From Luteimonas aestuarii (GTDB lineage: Bacteria; Pseudomonadota; Gammaproteobacteria; Xanthomonadales; Xanthomonadaceae), in contig NZ_SMTF01000002.1 of NCBI RefSeq assembly GCF_004357985.1, forward strand, positions 434,001 through 498,000: a stretch of 64,000 bases of DNA, given 5' to 3'. The notes under the pieces are model-generated. The model saw only the letters and a program-made list of their open reading frames with translations. It had not been told where the DNA came from and did not search any database. Each line of letters begins with the position of its first letter. The first letter of the stretch is position 1. A program made the translations under genes and the position numbers. Below, piece by piece: positions 15,664 through 24,115 of the stretch.

Positions 15664-16098
15664 ATGGGCATCACCCGCAAGGCCAGCGCACACTGGGAAG
15701 GCGACCTGAAATCCGGCAAGGGCACACTGGCCACGCCGCAGAGCGGCCTGCTGGACGGCACGCGCTACGGTTTCAACAGCCGCTTCGGCGACGAGAAGGG
15801 CACCAATCCCGAGGAACTGATCGCCGCCGCGCACGCCGGCTGCTTCACCATGGCGCTCTCGGCCAAGCTCACCGAGGCCGGGCATCCGCCGGAAAGCATC
15901 GACAGCACCGCCGAAGTCGACCTGTCGATGGAAGGCGGCCCGACGATGAGCGCGATCCGCCTGAAGACGAAGGCCAGGGTGCCGGGCATCGATGACGCCG
16001 GTTTCCGCGCCATCGCCGACGACGCCAAGAAGAACTGCCCCGTATCCAAGGCGTTGAGCGCCGTGCCGATCACGCTGGAGGCGGAATTGATTGGCTGA
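15664..16098 (+). CDS. osmC: OsmC-family peroxiredoxin-like protein
   Basis: 144 residues; ATG after a GGAG site. Cytoplasmic thiol peroxidase that reduces organic hydroperoxides. The two redox cysteines are in AAAHAGCFTMALS and AKKNCPVSKAL, spaced as in OsmC, and the N terminus (MGITRKASAHWEGDLKSGKGTL) is the OsmC rather than the Ohr form. Its stop overlaps the next gene's TTG start, which ties it to an alpha/beta hydrolase. Expression is probably stress-linked, but no operator can be assigned beyond the dyad upstream. Confidence 0.92.
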   Translation: MGITRKASAHWEGDLKSGKGTLATPQSGLLDGTRYGFNSRFGDEKGTNPEELIAAAHAGCFTMALSAKLTEAGHPPESIDSTAEVDLSMEGGPTMSAIRLKTKARVPGIDDAGFRAIADDAKKNCPVSKALSAVPITLEAELIG

Positions 16099-16777
16099 GC
16101 CCATCAAGTCCGCACTGCTGGTACACGGCGGTGGCGGTGGCGGCTGGGAGTGGAACGTCTGGAAAGGGGTATTCGAAGCGGCGCGTATCCGCGTCGATGC
16201 CCCCGACCTCGTTGCGTCCGCGCAGGGCCTGGCAGGCACCTCGTTCAATGACTATGCGCGGCAGGTGCGCGCGTCGCTGGCGGCGTTGCCACGGCCGCGC
16301 GCCGTGGTCGGCGCCAGCCTAGGCGGCTTGCTGGCCATGGTGTGCGCCGATGCGGCCGACGCGCTGGTCCTGGTGAACCCGCTGCCACCTTCGCCATGGC
16401 ATGCGCAGTTGCCGGGCCGCGAGTGGCCCGACGTGGTCCCGTGGCAACGCGATGCGCGCCTGACAGGCACCCGCCGCGCGCTGCCCGATGCCGACGAGGC
16501 GACTGCGCTGTTTGCGTTCCGGCACTGGCGCGACGAAAGCGGACTGGCGATGCGCGAGGCCCATGCCGGCATCGAGGTGGCGCGGCCTGCCCGTCCGGTG
16601 CTGTGCATCGCCTCGATGGTGGATGACGACGTGCCGCCCGCCCTGACCGCGGCGCTGGCGACCGAATGGGATGCCTCGTTGCTGCAGGCCACGGCGGTGA
16701 GCCATGTCGGGCCGCTGCTGGGCCGCAATGCCGCGCAATGCGCGATGCAGGTGGTCGCCTGGCTGTCGGCGCGATGA
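16091..16777 (+). CDS. Alpha/beta hydrolase, TTG start
   Basis: 228 residues. The start is TTG at 16091, chosen because GGAGG lies 9 bases before it and because LVHGGGGGGWEW, the oxyanion-hole region that must be near the N terminus, follows at once; it overlaps the osmC stop. Nucleophile elbow is VVGASLGGLLAM (Ser in GASLGG), the likely acid is in CIASMVDDDVPP and the likely His in TAVSHVGPLLG, completing a triad. Lid and substrate are unknown. Coupling with osmC suggests a role in handling oxidised or toxic organic compounds, which is inference only. Confidence 0.82.
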   Translation: MAEPIKSALLVHGGGGGGWEWNVWKGVFEAARIRVDAPDLVASAQGLAGTSFNDYARQVRASLAALPRPRAVVGASLGGLLAMVCADAADALVLVNPLPPSPWHAQLPGREWPDVVPWQRDARLTGTRRALPDADEATALFAFRHWRDESGLAMREAHAGIEVARPARPVLCIASMVDDDVPPALTAALATEWDASLLQATAVSHVGPLLGRNAAQCAMQVVAWLSAR

Positions 16778-16885
16778 ACGGGGCGCGGATGCGCCGACTG
16801 CAAGCGTTTTCGATTCAGCCCGCCGTTACCGCACCCTGCTAGCGTGACGATTGCGCCGCCTGTCCACGGCGCCGGGCGACTGACC

Positions 16886-17731
16886 ATGACGCATTTCCGC
16901 TGCACCTTGCTCGCCGTCGCATTGTCGGCTTCGGCCGGCGCTGCCGCCGCACAGGAGTACGCGCGCCCGTACGGCGACGCGCCTTACGGCGACTATTCCC
17001 ATCGTGAGTACCGCGGCGATGATGGTTTTCGCGATGCGCGCGACGCCGGAGGCTACGAGGCGCAAGGCACGCATTCCGACTGGGCGCGCGTGCTGCGGGT
17101 CGATCCGGTGTTCGGCCACGGCGGTCGCGACGTGTCGACGACGGGCCGACACAACTGCGTGACGCGGCAGGATGGTTACGTGGTCACCGATCCGTACCGA
17201 GACGATCGCCATGCACGCGACCCGTACCGCAACGATCCCTACGGTCGTGACCCCTATCGCGACGACGGCTATCGCGACGGCACGTATCGCGACGCATACG
17301 GTGACCGTGGATACGGGCGTGATCCGTATCGCGACGATCCCTACCGCGACAGCCGCCGCGACGACAGCGGCCGCATGGTCGCCACCGTGCTCGGCGGCAT
17401 CGCCGGTGCGGTGCTGGGCAGCAAGGTCGGCAACGGCAGCGGGCAATACGTGGGCACGGCCGTGGGCACGATGGTCGGCGGCATGGCCGGGCGCGGCATC
17501 TACGATGCCAACCGCCGCCAGCGCGAGGTGCGCGAAGGCTACGTCACCACGTGCGATCCGGAGCCGTATGACCGGTACGGTGGCGATGCGTACGGCGGAC
17601 GCCATGCCTCCGATCATGCGATCACCGAATACGACGTCACCTACGCGTATGGCGGTCGCGAGTACGTGACCCGCACCGACTACCACCCCGGCGACCGCAT
17701 CCGCGTGCGCGTGGACGTGCGCGCCGAATGA
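16886..17731 (+). CDS. Glycine-zipper 2TM surface protein with DPYRD repeats
   Basis: 281 residues from ATG 16886. Signal peptide MTHFRCTLLAVALSASAGAAAA, then a hydrophilic region with at least six imperfect repeats around DPYRDD/DPYGRD (about residues 105–165), then the glycine-zipper hairpin VATVLGGIAGAVLGSKVG…VGTAVGTMVGGMAGRGIYD of the 17-kDa surface-antigen family, then a Tyr/Gly-rich C-terminal part. Probably an outer-membrane-associated or periplasmic protein; function unknown. The repeats are also visible in the DNA (GACCCGTACCGCAACGATCC and relatives, 17213–17350), so copy number may vary between strains. Confidence 0.8.
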   Translation: MTHFRCTLLAVALSASAGAAAAQEYARPYGDAPYGDYSHREYRGDDGFRDARDAGGYEAQGTHSDWARVLRVDPVFGHGGRDVSTTGRHNCVTRQDGYVVTDPYRDDRHARDPYRNDPYGRDPYRDDGYRDGTYRDAYGDRGYGRDPYRDDPYRDSRRDDSGRMVATVLGGIAGAVLGSKVGNGSGQYVGTAVGTMVGGMAGRGIYDANRRQREVREGYVTTCDPEPYDRYGGDAYGGRHASDHAITEYDVTYAYGGREYVTRTDYHPGDRIRVRVDVRAE

Positions 17732-17800
17732 GTGTCGTGCGCCACCGGCACACACTGTCCGCGGTGTAGCATCGGCCGCTCCTGACTGCCGAAGCAAGCC

Positions 17801-19483
17801 ATGTCGCGCACCCTGCTGTTGTCCTGTTGCCTGTTCGCGTTGCTGCCGCTGCAGGCGGCCGAGCACACCCTGCTGCGTGCGGCGCGCATCCACACCTCCG
17901 AACCAGCGATGCCCGTTGCCGATGCAATGGTCTGGGACAGTGCGGGCCGCGTGGTCGCGGTGGGACCGGCCGACGAATTGTCGGCACGGTATCCCGAAGC
18001 GACCGCGATCGACGTCGGCGACGCCACCGTCGTTCCCGGCCTGATCGATGCGCATGCGCATATCGTCGGGCTGGGCCTGGCCTTGACGCAGGCCGACCTG
18101 TCCGGTGCCCGGAGCAAGGCGGAGATCGTCGAGCGGCTACGCGAGTACGACCGCACCTTGCCGGAAGGCGCCTGGATGTTGGGGCGCGGCTGGGACCAGA
18201 ACCTCTGGCCGGAGCGCGAATTCCCCACCGCGGCCGACCTCGATGCCGCGTTCCCCGAACGCCCGGTGTGGCTGCGGCGCGTCGATGGCCATGCCGGCTG
18301 GGTCAATTCCGTCGCATTGCGTGCCGTTGCCGCGGATCCTGCAAGCGCGGCCCTGCTGGCGTCCGGGCAGCCGGACGGCGGCCTGATCGTGCGCGACGAC
18401 GATGGCCGGCCGACCGGCGTGTTCATCGACGAGGCCGAGAGGTTGGTGGAAGCGGTGTTGCCACCGATGCGCGACAGCGATCGCGACGACGCATTGCGCC
18501 GCGCGCTGGAGGCGGCGGTGCGCGTCGGCCTGACCGGCATGCACGACATGGGCACCAGCCTGCGCGATTTCGAGCAACTGCGGCGTTTCGCCGACGACGA
18601 CCGCTTGCCACTGCGCATCAGCGCCTATGCCGACGGCGAGGGCGCGGCGCTGGACTGGCTGTGCACGCATGGTGCCTGGCGCCACGACGGTGGCCGGCTG
18701 CAGATGCGCGGGGTGAAGCTGATGGTCGACGGTGCGCTGGGCAGCCGCGGCGCCGCGCTGGAAGAGGACTACAGCGACGCGCCCGGCAGCCGTGGCCTCG
18801 TGTTGCTGGAGCCGGAGCGGCTGGAGGCACTGGCGGCGCGCTCGCGCGACTGCGGCCTGCAGGTCGCCACCCACGCCATCGGCGATCGCGGCAATCGACT
18901 GGTACTGGATGCGTACGCGCAGGTGCTGGGCGACGACGTGCAAGCTGACCATCGCTGGCGCATCGAACATGCGCAGATCATGGCGCTCGGCGACATCCCG
19001 CGTTTCACCGACCTGCGCCTGGTGGCATCGATGCAGCCCACGCACGCCACTTCGGACATGCCATGGGCGGAGGATCGCGTGGGGCCGCTGCGCATCGCCG
19101 GTGCGTACGCCTGGCGCCGCTTCGTCGAAGCCGGGGTGCCGCTGGCGTTGGGCTCGGATTTCCCTGTGGAATCGCCGGACCCGAGGCTGGGCCTGCACGC
19201 AGCGGTGACGCGGCAGGACGTGCATGGCGCGCCCGAGGGTGGCTGGCTGCCGGACCAGGTGCTGTCGCCATCGGAAGCGCTGCAGGGATTCACCGCGGGT
19301 GCTGCCTGGGCCAACCACGACGAGACGCGCGTTGGCCGGCTGGTGCCTGGCCTGCATGCCGATTTCGTGGTGCTGGCGCGCGACCCGATGGCCGTCGAAG
19401 GTCGCGACCTGGCGGATATTCCGATCCTGTCGACCTGGGTCGATGGCCGTCCGGTGTACGAGGCCGCCGCACACGTCGACTGA
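17801..19483 (+). CDS. Secreted amidohydrolase (YtcJ-like)
   Basis: 560 residues. Signal peptide MSRTLLLSCCLFALLPLQA. Metal-dependent hydrolase of the amidohydrolase superfamily: VPGLIDAHAHIVG (first metal histidines), a conserved Lys/Asp block GVKLMVDGALGSRGAAL, ATHAIGDRGNR, RIEHAQIM, and LGSDFPVE (metal Asp). The C-terminal part rebuilds the composite beta-sandwich with the N-terminal strands (RPVYEAAAHVD). YtcJ-type enzymes act on N-substituted formamides or amino-acid derivatives; the real substrate is not predictable. The secretion signal is notable, as many relatives are cytoplasmic. No operon partner; a hairpin repeat follows. Confidence 0.88.
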   Translation: MSRTLLLSCCLFALLPLQAAEHTLLRAARIHTSEPAMPVADAMVWDSAGRVVAVGPADELSARYPEATAIDVGDATVVPGLIDAHAHIVGLGLALTQADLSGARSKAEIVERLREYDRTLPEGAWMLGRGWDQNLWPEREFPTAADLDAAFPERPVWLRRVDGHAGWVNSVALRAVAADPASAALLASGQPDGGLIVRDDDGRPTGVFIDEAERLVEAVLPPMRDSDRDDALRRALEAAVRVGLTGMHDMGTSLRDFEQLRRFADDDRLPLRISAYADGEGAALDWLCTHGAWRHDGGRLQMRGVKLMVDGALGSRGAALEEDYSDAPGSRGLVLLEPERLEALAARSRDCGLQVATHAIGDRGNRLVLDAYAQVLGDDVQADHRWRIEHAQIMALGDIPRFTDLRLVASMQPTHATSDMPWAEDRVGPLRIAGAYAWRRFVEAGVPLALGSDFPVESPDPRLGLHAAVTRQDVHGAPEGGWLPDQVLSPSEALQGFTAGAAWANHDETRVGRLVPGLHADFVVLARDPMAVEGRDLADIPILSTWVDGRPVYEAAAHVD

Positions 19484-19491
19484 GCGACACA

Positions 19492-19579
19492 CGCACCCTC
19501 GCCCGCAAGCGGGGATACGTGCTCCCTCCTTGCTTGCGCGGCATTGCGCCCTTCACGGGTGAAGGGTTGGGGGTGGGGC
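19492..19579. repeat. GC-rich hairpin repeat cluster after the amidohydrolase gene
   Basis: Contains CCCTTCAC-GG-GTGAAGGG (19549–19566) followed by TTGGGGGTGGGG, the family's G-rich arm, preceded by CGCCCGCAAGCGGGG. It shares the 14-mer CTTGCTTGCGCGGC (19529–19542) with the repeat between corC and the DUF4105 gene (46870–46883), showing that the elements are longer composites. It lies between convergent genes and may end transcription. Confidence 0.75.
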
Positions 19580-19586
19580 GGAGGGG

Positions 19587-20477
19587 TCAGGTGCCGTCGG
19601 TCGAGGGCCAGTCGATGACGCCCTCGATCACGGTCTGCACGCGGCCGCCGGACCAGACGTCGCCGGCATCGTCGACGCGCAGCTCGATGATCGCGTCGTG
19701 GCCGACTTCGCGTCCCTGGCTGATGCGATAGAAACCGCCGTCGCCCGGCAGCGCATCCTGCGAGGCCAGCCAGGCCGCGAGCGTGGCATTGGCCGCACCC
19801 GAGGCCGCATCCTCGAACTGCGCCGGCGCACCCACCCAGGCGCGCACGGCGAGGTAGTAGACGGGATCGTCGCTGCGCGCGAACACGCACAGGCCCATGC
19901 TGTCGGTTTCCAGCGCGAGGCGGCCGATGGCGTCCCAGTTGGGCGATGCCGCGCGCAGCGTTGCTTCGTCGGCGACTTCCGCCAGCCACCAGCGCCGTCC
20001 GCCGTCCACCAGCGCCGGCGGCAGTGCGCCCCGCGGCAGGCCTTCGACGGCATCGCGGATTTGCGGATGCGACGCGGCGGCGATCTCGACCACGCGCGCC
20101 CTCGGCGTGCGCACCGCGATCGTGCGCGCGCTGCCTTCGCCCTCGACCCGCAGCGGCAGCTCGCCCGCGATGCCGGCCTGGACCAGCAGGCCGTCGCGCG
20201 GCTGCACCAGGCCCGCCTGCAATACGGCATGCGCCGTGCCCACGCTGGGATGGCCGGCGAAGGGCACTTCGCGGCGCGGGCTGAACATGCGGATGCCGTA
20301 GCTCGCCGTCGGCGACGGCGACGGGAACACGAAGGTGGTTTCCGGCAACCGCGTCCAGCGGGCGATGGCCTGCATGGTGGCGTCGTCGAGGCCGTCGGCA
20401 TCAAGTACGACCGCGAGGGGATTGCCTGCGCCGGGACGGTCGGCGAAGACGTCGAGCTGCACGAAGCGGCGTTGCAT
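19587..20477 (-). CDS. PhzF-family isomerase-like protein, first of a tandem pair
   Basis: 296 residues from the ATG complementary to 20475–20477. PhzF/diaminopimelate-epimerase fold: MQRRFVQLDVFADRPGAGNPLAVVLDA (N-terminal strand), WTRLPETTFVF (position of the catalytic Glu), PFAGHPSVGTAHAVL (conserved GHP). The second-half signature, normally EDPVTGSA, is EDAASGAANATLAAWL here, a clear divergence. The two halves are pseudo-symmetric. Substrate unknown; most PhzF-like proteins have no assigned reaction. It follows its paralogue after 29 bases, so the two are probably co-transcribed. Confidence 0.87.
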   Translation of the reverse strand: MQRRFVQLDVFADRPGAGNPLAVVLDADGLDDATMQAIARWTRLPETTFVFPSPSPTASYGIRMFSPRREVPFAGHPSVGTAHAVLQAGLVQPRDGLLVQAGIAGELPLRVEGEGSARTIAVRTPRARVVEIAAASHPQIRDAVEGLPRGALPPALVDGGRRWWLAEVADEATLRAASPNWDAIGRLALETDSMGLCVFARSDDPVYYLAVRAWVGAPAQFEDAASGAANATLAAWLASQDALPGDGGFYRISQGREVGHDAIIELRVDDAGDVWSGGRVQTVIEGVIDWPSTDGT

Positions 20478-20506
20478 GGATGGGCCTTGGGGGAGGGCGG
20501 TGCAGC

Positions 20507-21403
20507 TTACCAATCCGTCGACCGATCCACTCCCCACGCCACCTCGCCGCGGATCACCGCCTGCACCCGGCCGCCGATCCACACCTCGCCGTCACCATCG
20601 ACCTGCACATGCACGCGGCCATCGCGGCCGAGTTCGCGGCCCTGGCTGGCGATGTAACCGCCATCGCGGCCGGGCAGCGCGCCCGCGGCATGCAATGCCG
20701 CTGCGATGCAGGCGTTGACGCTGCCGGTCACCGGGTCCTCGGGGATGTTGTCGGCGGGGCAGAACGCGCGCACGGCGAGCGCATGGTCGTCGTCGCGACT
20801 GCGGCCGAACACCGCGAGTCCGACGGCATCCGTTGCAGTCGTCAGCGCGGCGATCGCGGCCAAGTCCGGCGTCAACGCACGCACGGTGGCTGCATCGGCC
20901 AGTTCCACCAGCCACCAGGACGGGCCGTTGTTCCAGAGAGCAGCGGGCAAGGTGCCCCGAGCAAGACCGGCGGTGACGGCGTGCAGCAAGGCCAGATGCC
21001 GGGATTCGACATCGATACGCCGCGCCTTGGGTGCGCGGACGTGCAACACGCGACCATCTGGCGGTCCTTCCACCCGTACGGGCAGCAGTCCAGCCGCGCA
21101 TTGCTGCACCAGGTGCCTGGCGTCGGCTGGCGCAAGCCCGAGGTCCAATGCGGCCCACGCCGCGCCCACGCTGGGGTGGCCGGCGAATGGCAGTTCGCTG
21201 CGGGGGGTGAAGATGCGGATGCGATAGTCGGCGCCGGGCTCCGGTGGCAGGAAGAAGATCGTTTCCGACAGGTTGGTCCAGGCGGCAAAGGCCTGCATGG
21301 CCGAGGCATCCAGGCCGTCGGCATCCACCACCACGCCCAGCGGATTGCCGGCGCCCGCACGGTCGGCGAAGACATCGAGTTGCAGGTAGCGGCGCAGGGA
21401 CAT
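20507..21403 (-). CDS. PhzF-family isomerase-like protein, second of a tandem pair
   Basis: 298 residues from the ATG complementary to 21401–21403. It carries the full family pattern: MSLRRYLQLDVFADRAGAGNPLGVVVDADGL, WTNLSETIFFLP (catalytic Glu position), PFAGHPSVGAAWAAL and NIPEDPVTGSVNACIAAAL (EDPVTGS signature). It is strongly alike to the gene behind it in length, start and blocks, so the pair came from duplication. Divergently oriented from the lysC-lysA gene. Reaction unknown; isomerase/epimerase chemistry is expected from the fold. Confidence 0.9.
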   Translation of the reverse strand: MSLRRYLQLDVFADRAGAGNPLGVVVDADGLDASAMQAFAAWTNLSETIFFLPPEPGADYRIRIFTPRSELPFAGHPSVGAAWAALDLGLAPADARHLVQQCAAGLLPVRVEGPPDGRVLHVRAPKARRIDVESRHLALLHAVTAGLARGTLPAALWNNGPSWWLVELADAATVRALTPDLAAIAALTTATDAVGLAVFGRSRDDDHALAVRAFCPADNIPEDPVTGSVNACIAAALHAAGALPGRDGGYIASQGRELGRDGRVHVQVDGDGEVWIGGRVQAVIRGEVAWGVDRSTDW

Positions 21404-21514
21404 GTGGGCGGCCTTCGACCGGGCGGGCCGATTGGAGGGGCGATTGGATAGAATCGCGGGATGCGCCCGCATGCTGGGGCGCGCCGCCCGTTATACCGGA
21501 ACCCCTACACGCCC

Positions 21515-24115
21515 ATGTCCTCCCTTCCGACCGGCACGCCCTGGGTCGTGCTCAAGTTCGGCGGCACTTCGGTGTCGCAACGCCACCGCTGGGACACCAT
21601 CGGCCGGCTGGCGTCGAAACGGATCGAAGGCGGCGACACGCGCGTGCTGGTGGTGGTGTCCGCGCTATCGGGCGTGACCAATGAACTGACCGCGATCGCC
21701 GATGGCGCGGCGGATGCCGCGGTACGCGTGGATGCGCTGGTCGCACGTCACCGCGCCTTCGCCGCGGACCTCGGGCTCGATGCCGACGCGGTGCTCGGCA
21801 CGCACCTGTCCACGCTGCAGGGCCTGCTGGCCGATCCACGCGCAGCCACGCGCCCGCTCGACTGGCAGGCCGATGTACTGGCGCATGGCGAACTGCTGTC
21901 GTCCTCGCTCGGTGCCGCCTACCTGCAGACGCAGGGCGTCGACATCGGTTGGTGCGATGCGCGCGACTGGCTGGATGCGATTGAATTGCCCAACCAGAGC
22001 GCATGGGGCCGGCGGCTGTCGGTGTCGTGCAAGCGCGAGGCCGACGATGCGTGGCGCACGCGTTTCGCCGCACAACCGACGCCGGTGCTGATTACCCAGG
22101 GCTTCATCGCCCGCCATGGCGATGGCGGCACCGCGATCCTCGGGCGCGGCGGTTCGGACACGTCGGCGGCGCTGTTCGGCGGCCTGCTGCGCGCCAGTGG
22201 CGTTGAAATCTGGACCGACGTGCCGGGCATGTTCAGCGCCAACCCGCGCGACGTGCCCGATGCGCGCCTGCTGACGCGGCTGGATTACGCCGAGGCGCAG
22301 GAAATCTCCACCACCGGCGCCAAGGTGCTGCATCCCCGCTCGCTGGGGCCGTGCCGCGTCTCGGGCGTGCCGATGGCGATCCTCGATACCGAGCGGCCGG
22401 ACCTGCCCGGCACGCGCATCGATGGCGAGGCCTCCACCGTGCCCGGGGTCAAGGCGATCAGCCGCCGCAATGGCATCGTGCTGGTGTCGATGGAAACCGT
22501 GGGCATGTGGCAGTCGGTCGGTTTCATGGCCGACATCTTCGAGCGCTTCAAGCGCCACGGGCTGTCGGTGGACCTGATCGGTTCGGCCGAAACCAACGTC
22601 ACCGTCTCGCTCGACCCCAGCGACAACCTGGTCAGTACCGACGTACTGGCGCGGCTGTCCGAAGACCTGTCGCAGATCTGCCGGGTGAAGGTGATCGCGC
22701 CCTGCGCGGCGATCACCCTGGTCGGCCGGGGCATGCGCTCGTTGCTGCACAAGCTGTCGGACGTGTGGGCGACGTTCGGCAAGGAGCGCGTGCACCTGAT
22801 CTCGCAGTCCTCGAACGACCTCAACCTCACCTTCGTCATCGACGAGGCCGACGCCGATGGCTTGTTGCCGCAACTGCACGCCGAGCTGATCGCCAGCGGC
22901 GCGATGCCGGTGGACGATGGCGCGGTGTTCGGCCCCAGCTGGAAGGAGATCCAGTTCGGCAAGCCGGCGCGTGTGGTGAAGTGGTGGGAAGACGCCACCG
23001 AGCGACAGCGCCTGCTGGCGCTGGCCTCGCGCGGCACGCCACGCTACGTCTACCACCTGCAGACAGTGCGTGAGCGGGCGCGCGCGCTGAATGCGGTGGG
23101 GGCCATCGACCGCCGCTTCTTCGCGATCAAGGCCAATTCGCATCCGTGGATCCTGCGCACGCTGGAAGCCGAGGGGTTCGGGCTGGAGTGCGTGTCGATC
23201 GGCGAGATCGAACACGTGTTCGCCACGTTGCCGGGCCTGGACCCGTCGCGCGTGCTGTTCACGCCCAGCTTCGCGCCGCGGCGCGAGTACGACGGCGCGT
23301 TCGAGCGGGGTGTCAACGTCACGCTGGACAATGTCGAGGCCTTGCGCAACTGGCCGGAGACCTTCCGCGGGCGCGACCTGTGGCTGCGCATCGACCTGGG
23401 TCGCGGCGATGGCCACCACGCCAAGGTGGTGACCGGCGGCGCGGCGTCGAAATTCGGACTGCCGATTGCGGCGGTCGACGACTTCGTCGCGGCGGCGCGT
23501 ACGGTCGGCGTGCGCATCACCGGCATCCACGCACACCTGGGCAGCGGCATCGGCCATCCGAAGCACTGGCGAGAGGTGTACGCGGAACTGGCCGGCGTGG
23601 CGGATGGCATCGGTACCGTGGACAGCATCGACATCGGCGGCGGATTGACCATCCCGTACAAGCCGGACGACCAGCCGTTCGATCTGGCGCTGTGGGCCGA
23701 AGGCCTGGCCGAGATCAAGGCGGCATGGCCGCGCTACAGGCTTGCCATCGAACCCGGCCGCTTCATGGTGGCCGAATGCGGCGTGCTGCTGACGCACGTG
23801 ACCCAGGTGGTCGGCAAGCAGGGTGTGCGCCGCGTGGGCCTCGATGCCGGGATGAACGCGCTGATGCGGCCGGCGATGTACGACGCCTTCCACGCGGTGC
23901 GTAACCTGACGCGCTTCGATGACGCCGATGACGCCGCGTTCGACATCGTCGGTCCCATTTGCGAATCCAGCGACGTGCTCGGCATCGACCGGCTGCTGCC
24001 CGTCGGCACCGCCGAAGGCGACGTGGTGCTGGTGTCGGATGCAGGCGCTTACGGTTTTGTGATGGCCAATACTTACAACCTGCGTGACTTGCCGCAGGAG
24101 GATGTCCTGGAATGA
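21515..24115 (+). CDS. Bifunctional aspartokinase / diaminopimelate decarboxylase
   Basis: 866 residues, a fusion of the first and last enzymes of lysine synthesis. N-terminal aspartokinase, about 1–460: VVLKFGGTSVSQ (KFGGTS), RGGSDTSAALFG (substrate region), then two ACT domains (SMETVGMWQSVGFMADIF; CAAITLVGRGMRS…ISQSSNDLNLTFVID). C-terminal DAP decarboxylase, about 480–866: RFFAIKANSHP (PLP lysine), GIHAHLGSGI, SIDIGGGLTI, AIEPGRFMVAECG, VGPICESSDVLG (catalytic Cys). The ATG at 21515 follows an 18-residue unsupported extension. Its stop overlaps the murL start (ATGA). This fusion is known from Xanthomonas relatives. One chain consumes aspartate and meso-DAP; the ACT domains imply amino-acid feedback. 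Confidence 0.94.
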   Translation: MSSLPTGTPWVVLKFGGTSVSQRHRWDTIGRLASKRIEGGDTRVLVVVSALSGVTNELTAIADGAADAAVRVDALVARHRAFAADLGLDADAVLGTHLSTLQGLLADPRAATRPLDWQADVLAHGELLSSSLGAAYLQTQGVDIGWCDARDWLDAIELPNQSAWGRRLSVSCKREADDAWRTRFAAQPTPVLITQGFIARHGDGGTAILGRGGSDTSAALFGGLLRASGVEIWTDVPGMFSANPRDVPDARLLTRLDYAEAQEISTTGAKVLHPRSLGPCRVSGVPMAILDTERPDLPGTRIDGEASTVPGVKAISRRNGIVLVSMETVGMWQSVGFMADIFERFKRHGLSVDLIGSAETNVTVSLDPSDNLVSTDVLARLSEDLSQICRVKVIAPCAAITLVGRGMRSLLHKLSDVWATFGKERVHLISQSSNDLNLTFVIDEADADGLLPQLHAELIASGAMPVDDGAVFGPSWKEIQFGKPARVVKWWEDATERQRLLALASRGTPRYVYHLQTVRERARALNAVGAIDRRFFAIKANSHPWILRTLEAEGFGLECVSIGEIEHVFATLPGLDPSRVLFTPSFAPRREYDGAFERGVNVTLDNVEALRNWPETFRGRDLWLRIDLGRGDGHHAKVVTGGAASKFGLPIAAVDDFVAAARTVGVRITGIHAHLGSGIGHPKHWREVYAELAGVADGIGTVDSIDIGGGLTIPYKPDDQPFDLALWAEGLAEIKAAWPRYRLAIEPGRFMVAECGVLLTHVTQVVGKQGVRRVGLDAGMNALMRPAMYDAFHAVRNLTRFDDADDAAFDIVGPICESSDVLGIDRLLPVGTAEGDVVLVSDAGAYGFVMANTYNLRDLPQEDVLE

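Noticed and set aside
17213-17350. CRISPR-like array
   Set aside because: The repeats are imperfect, short, without unique spacers, and lie in frame within a signal-peptide protein gene.
21404-21514. Lysine riboswitch before lysC-lysA
   Set aside because: Only 111 bases and no lysine-aptamer features could be recognised; a TAGAAT hexamer at 21450–21455 lacks a –35 partner.
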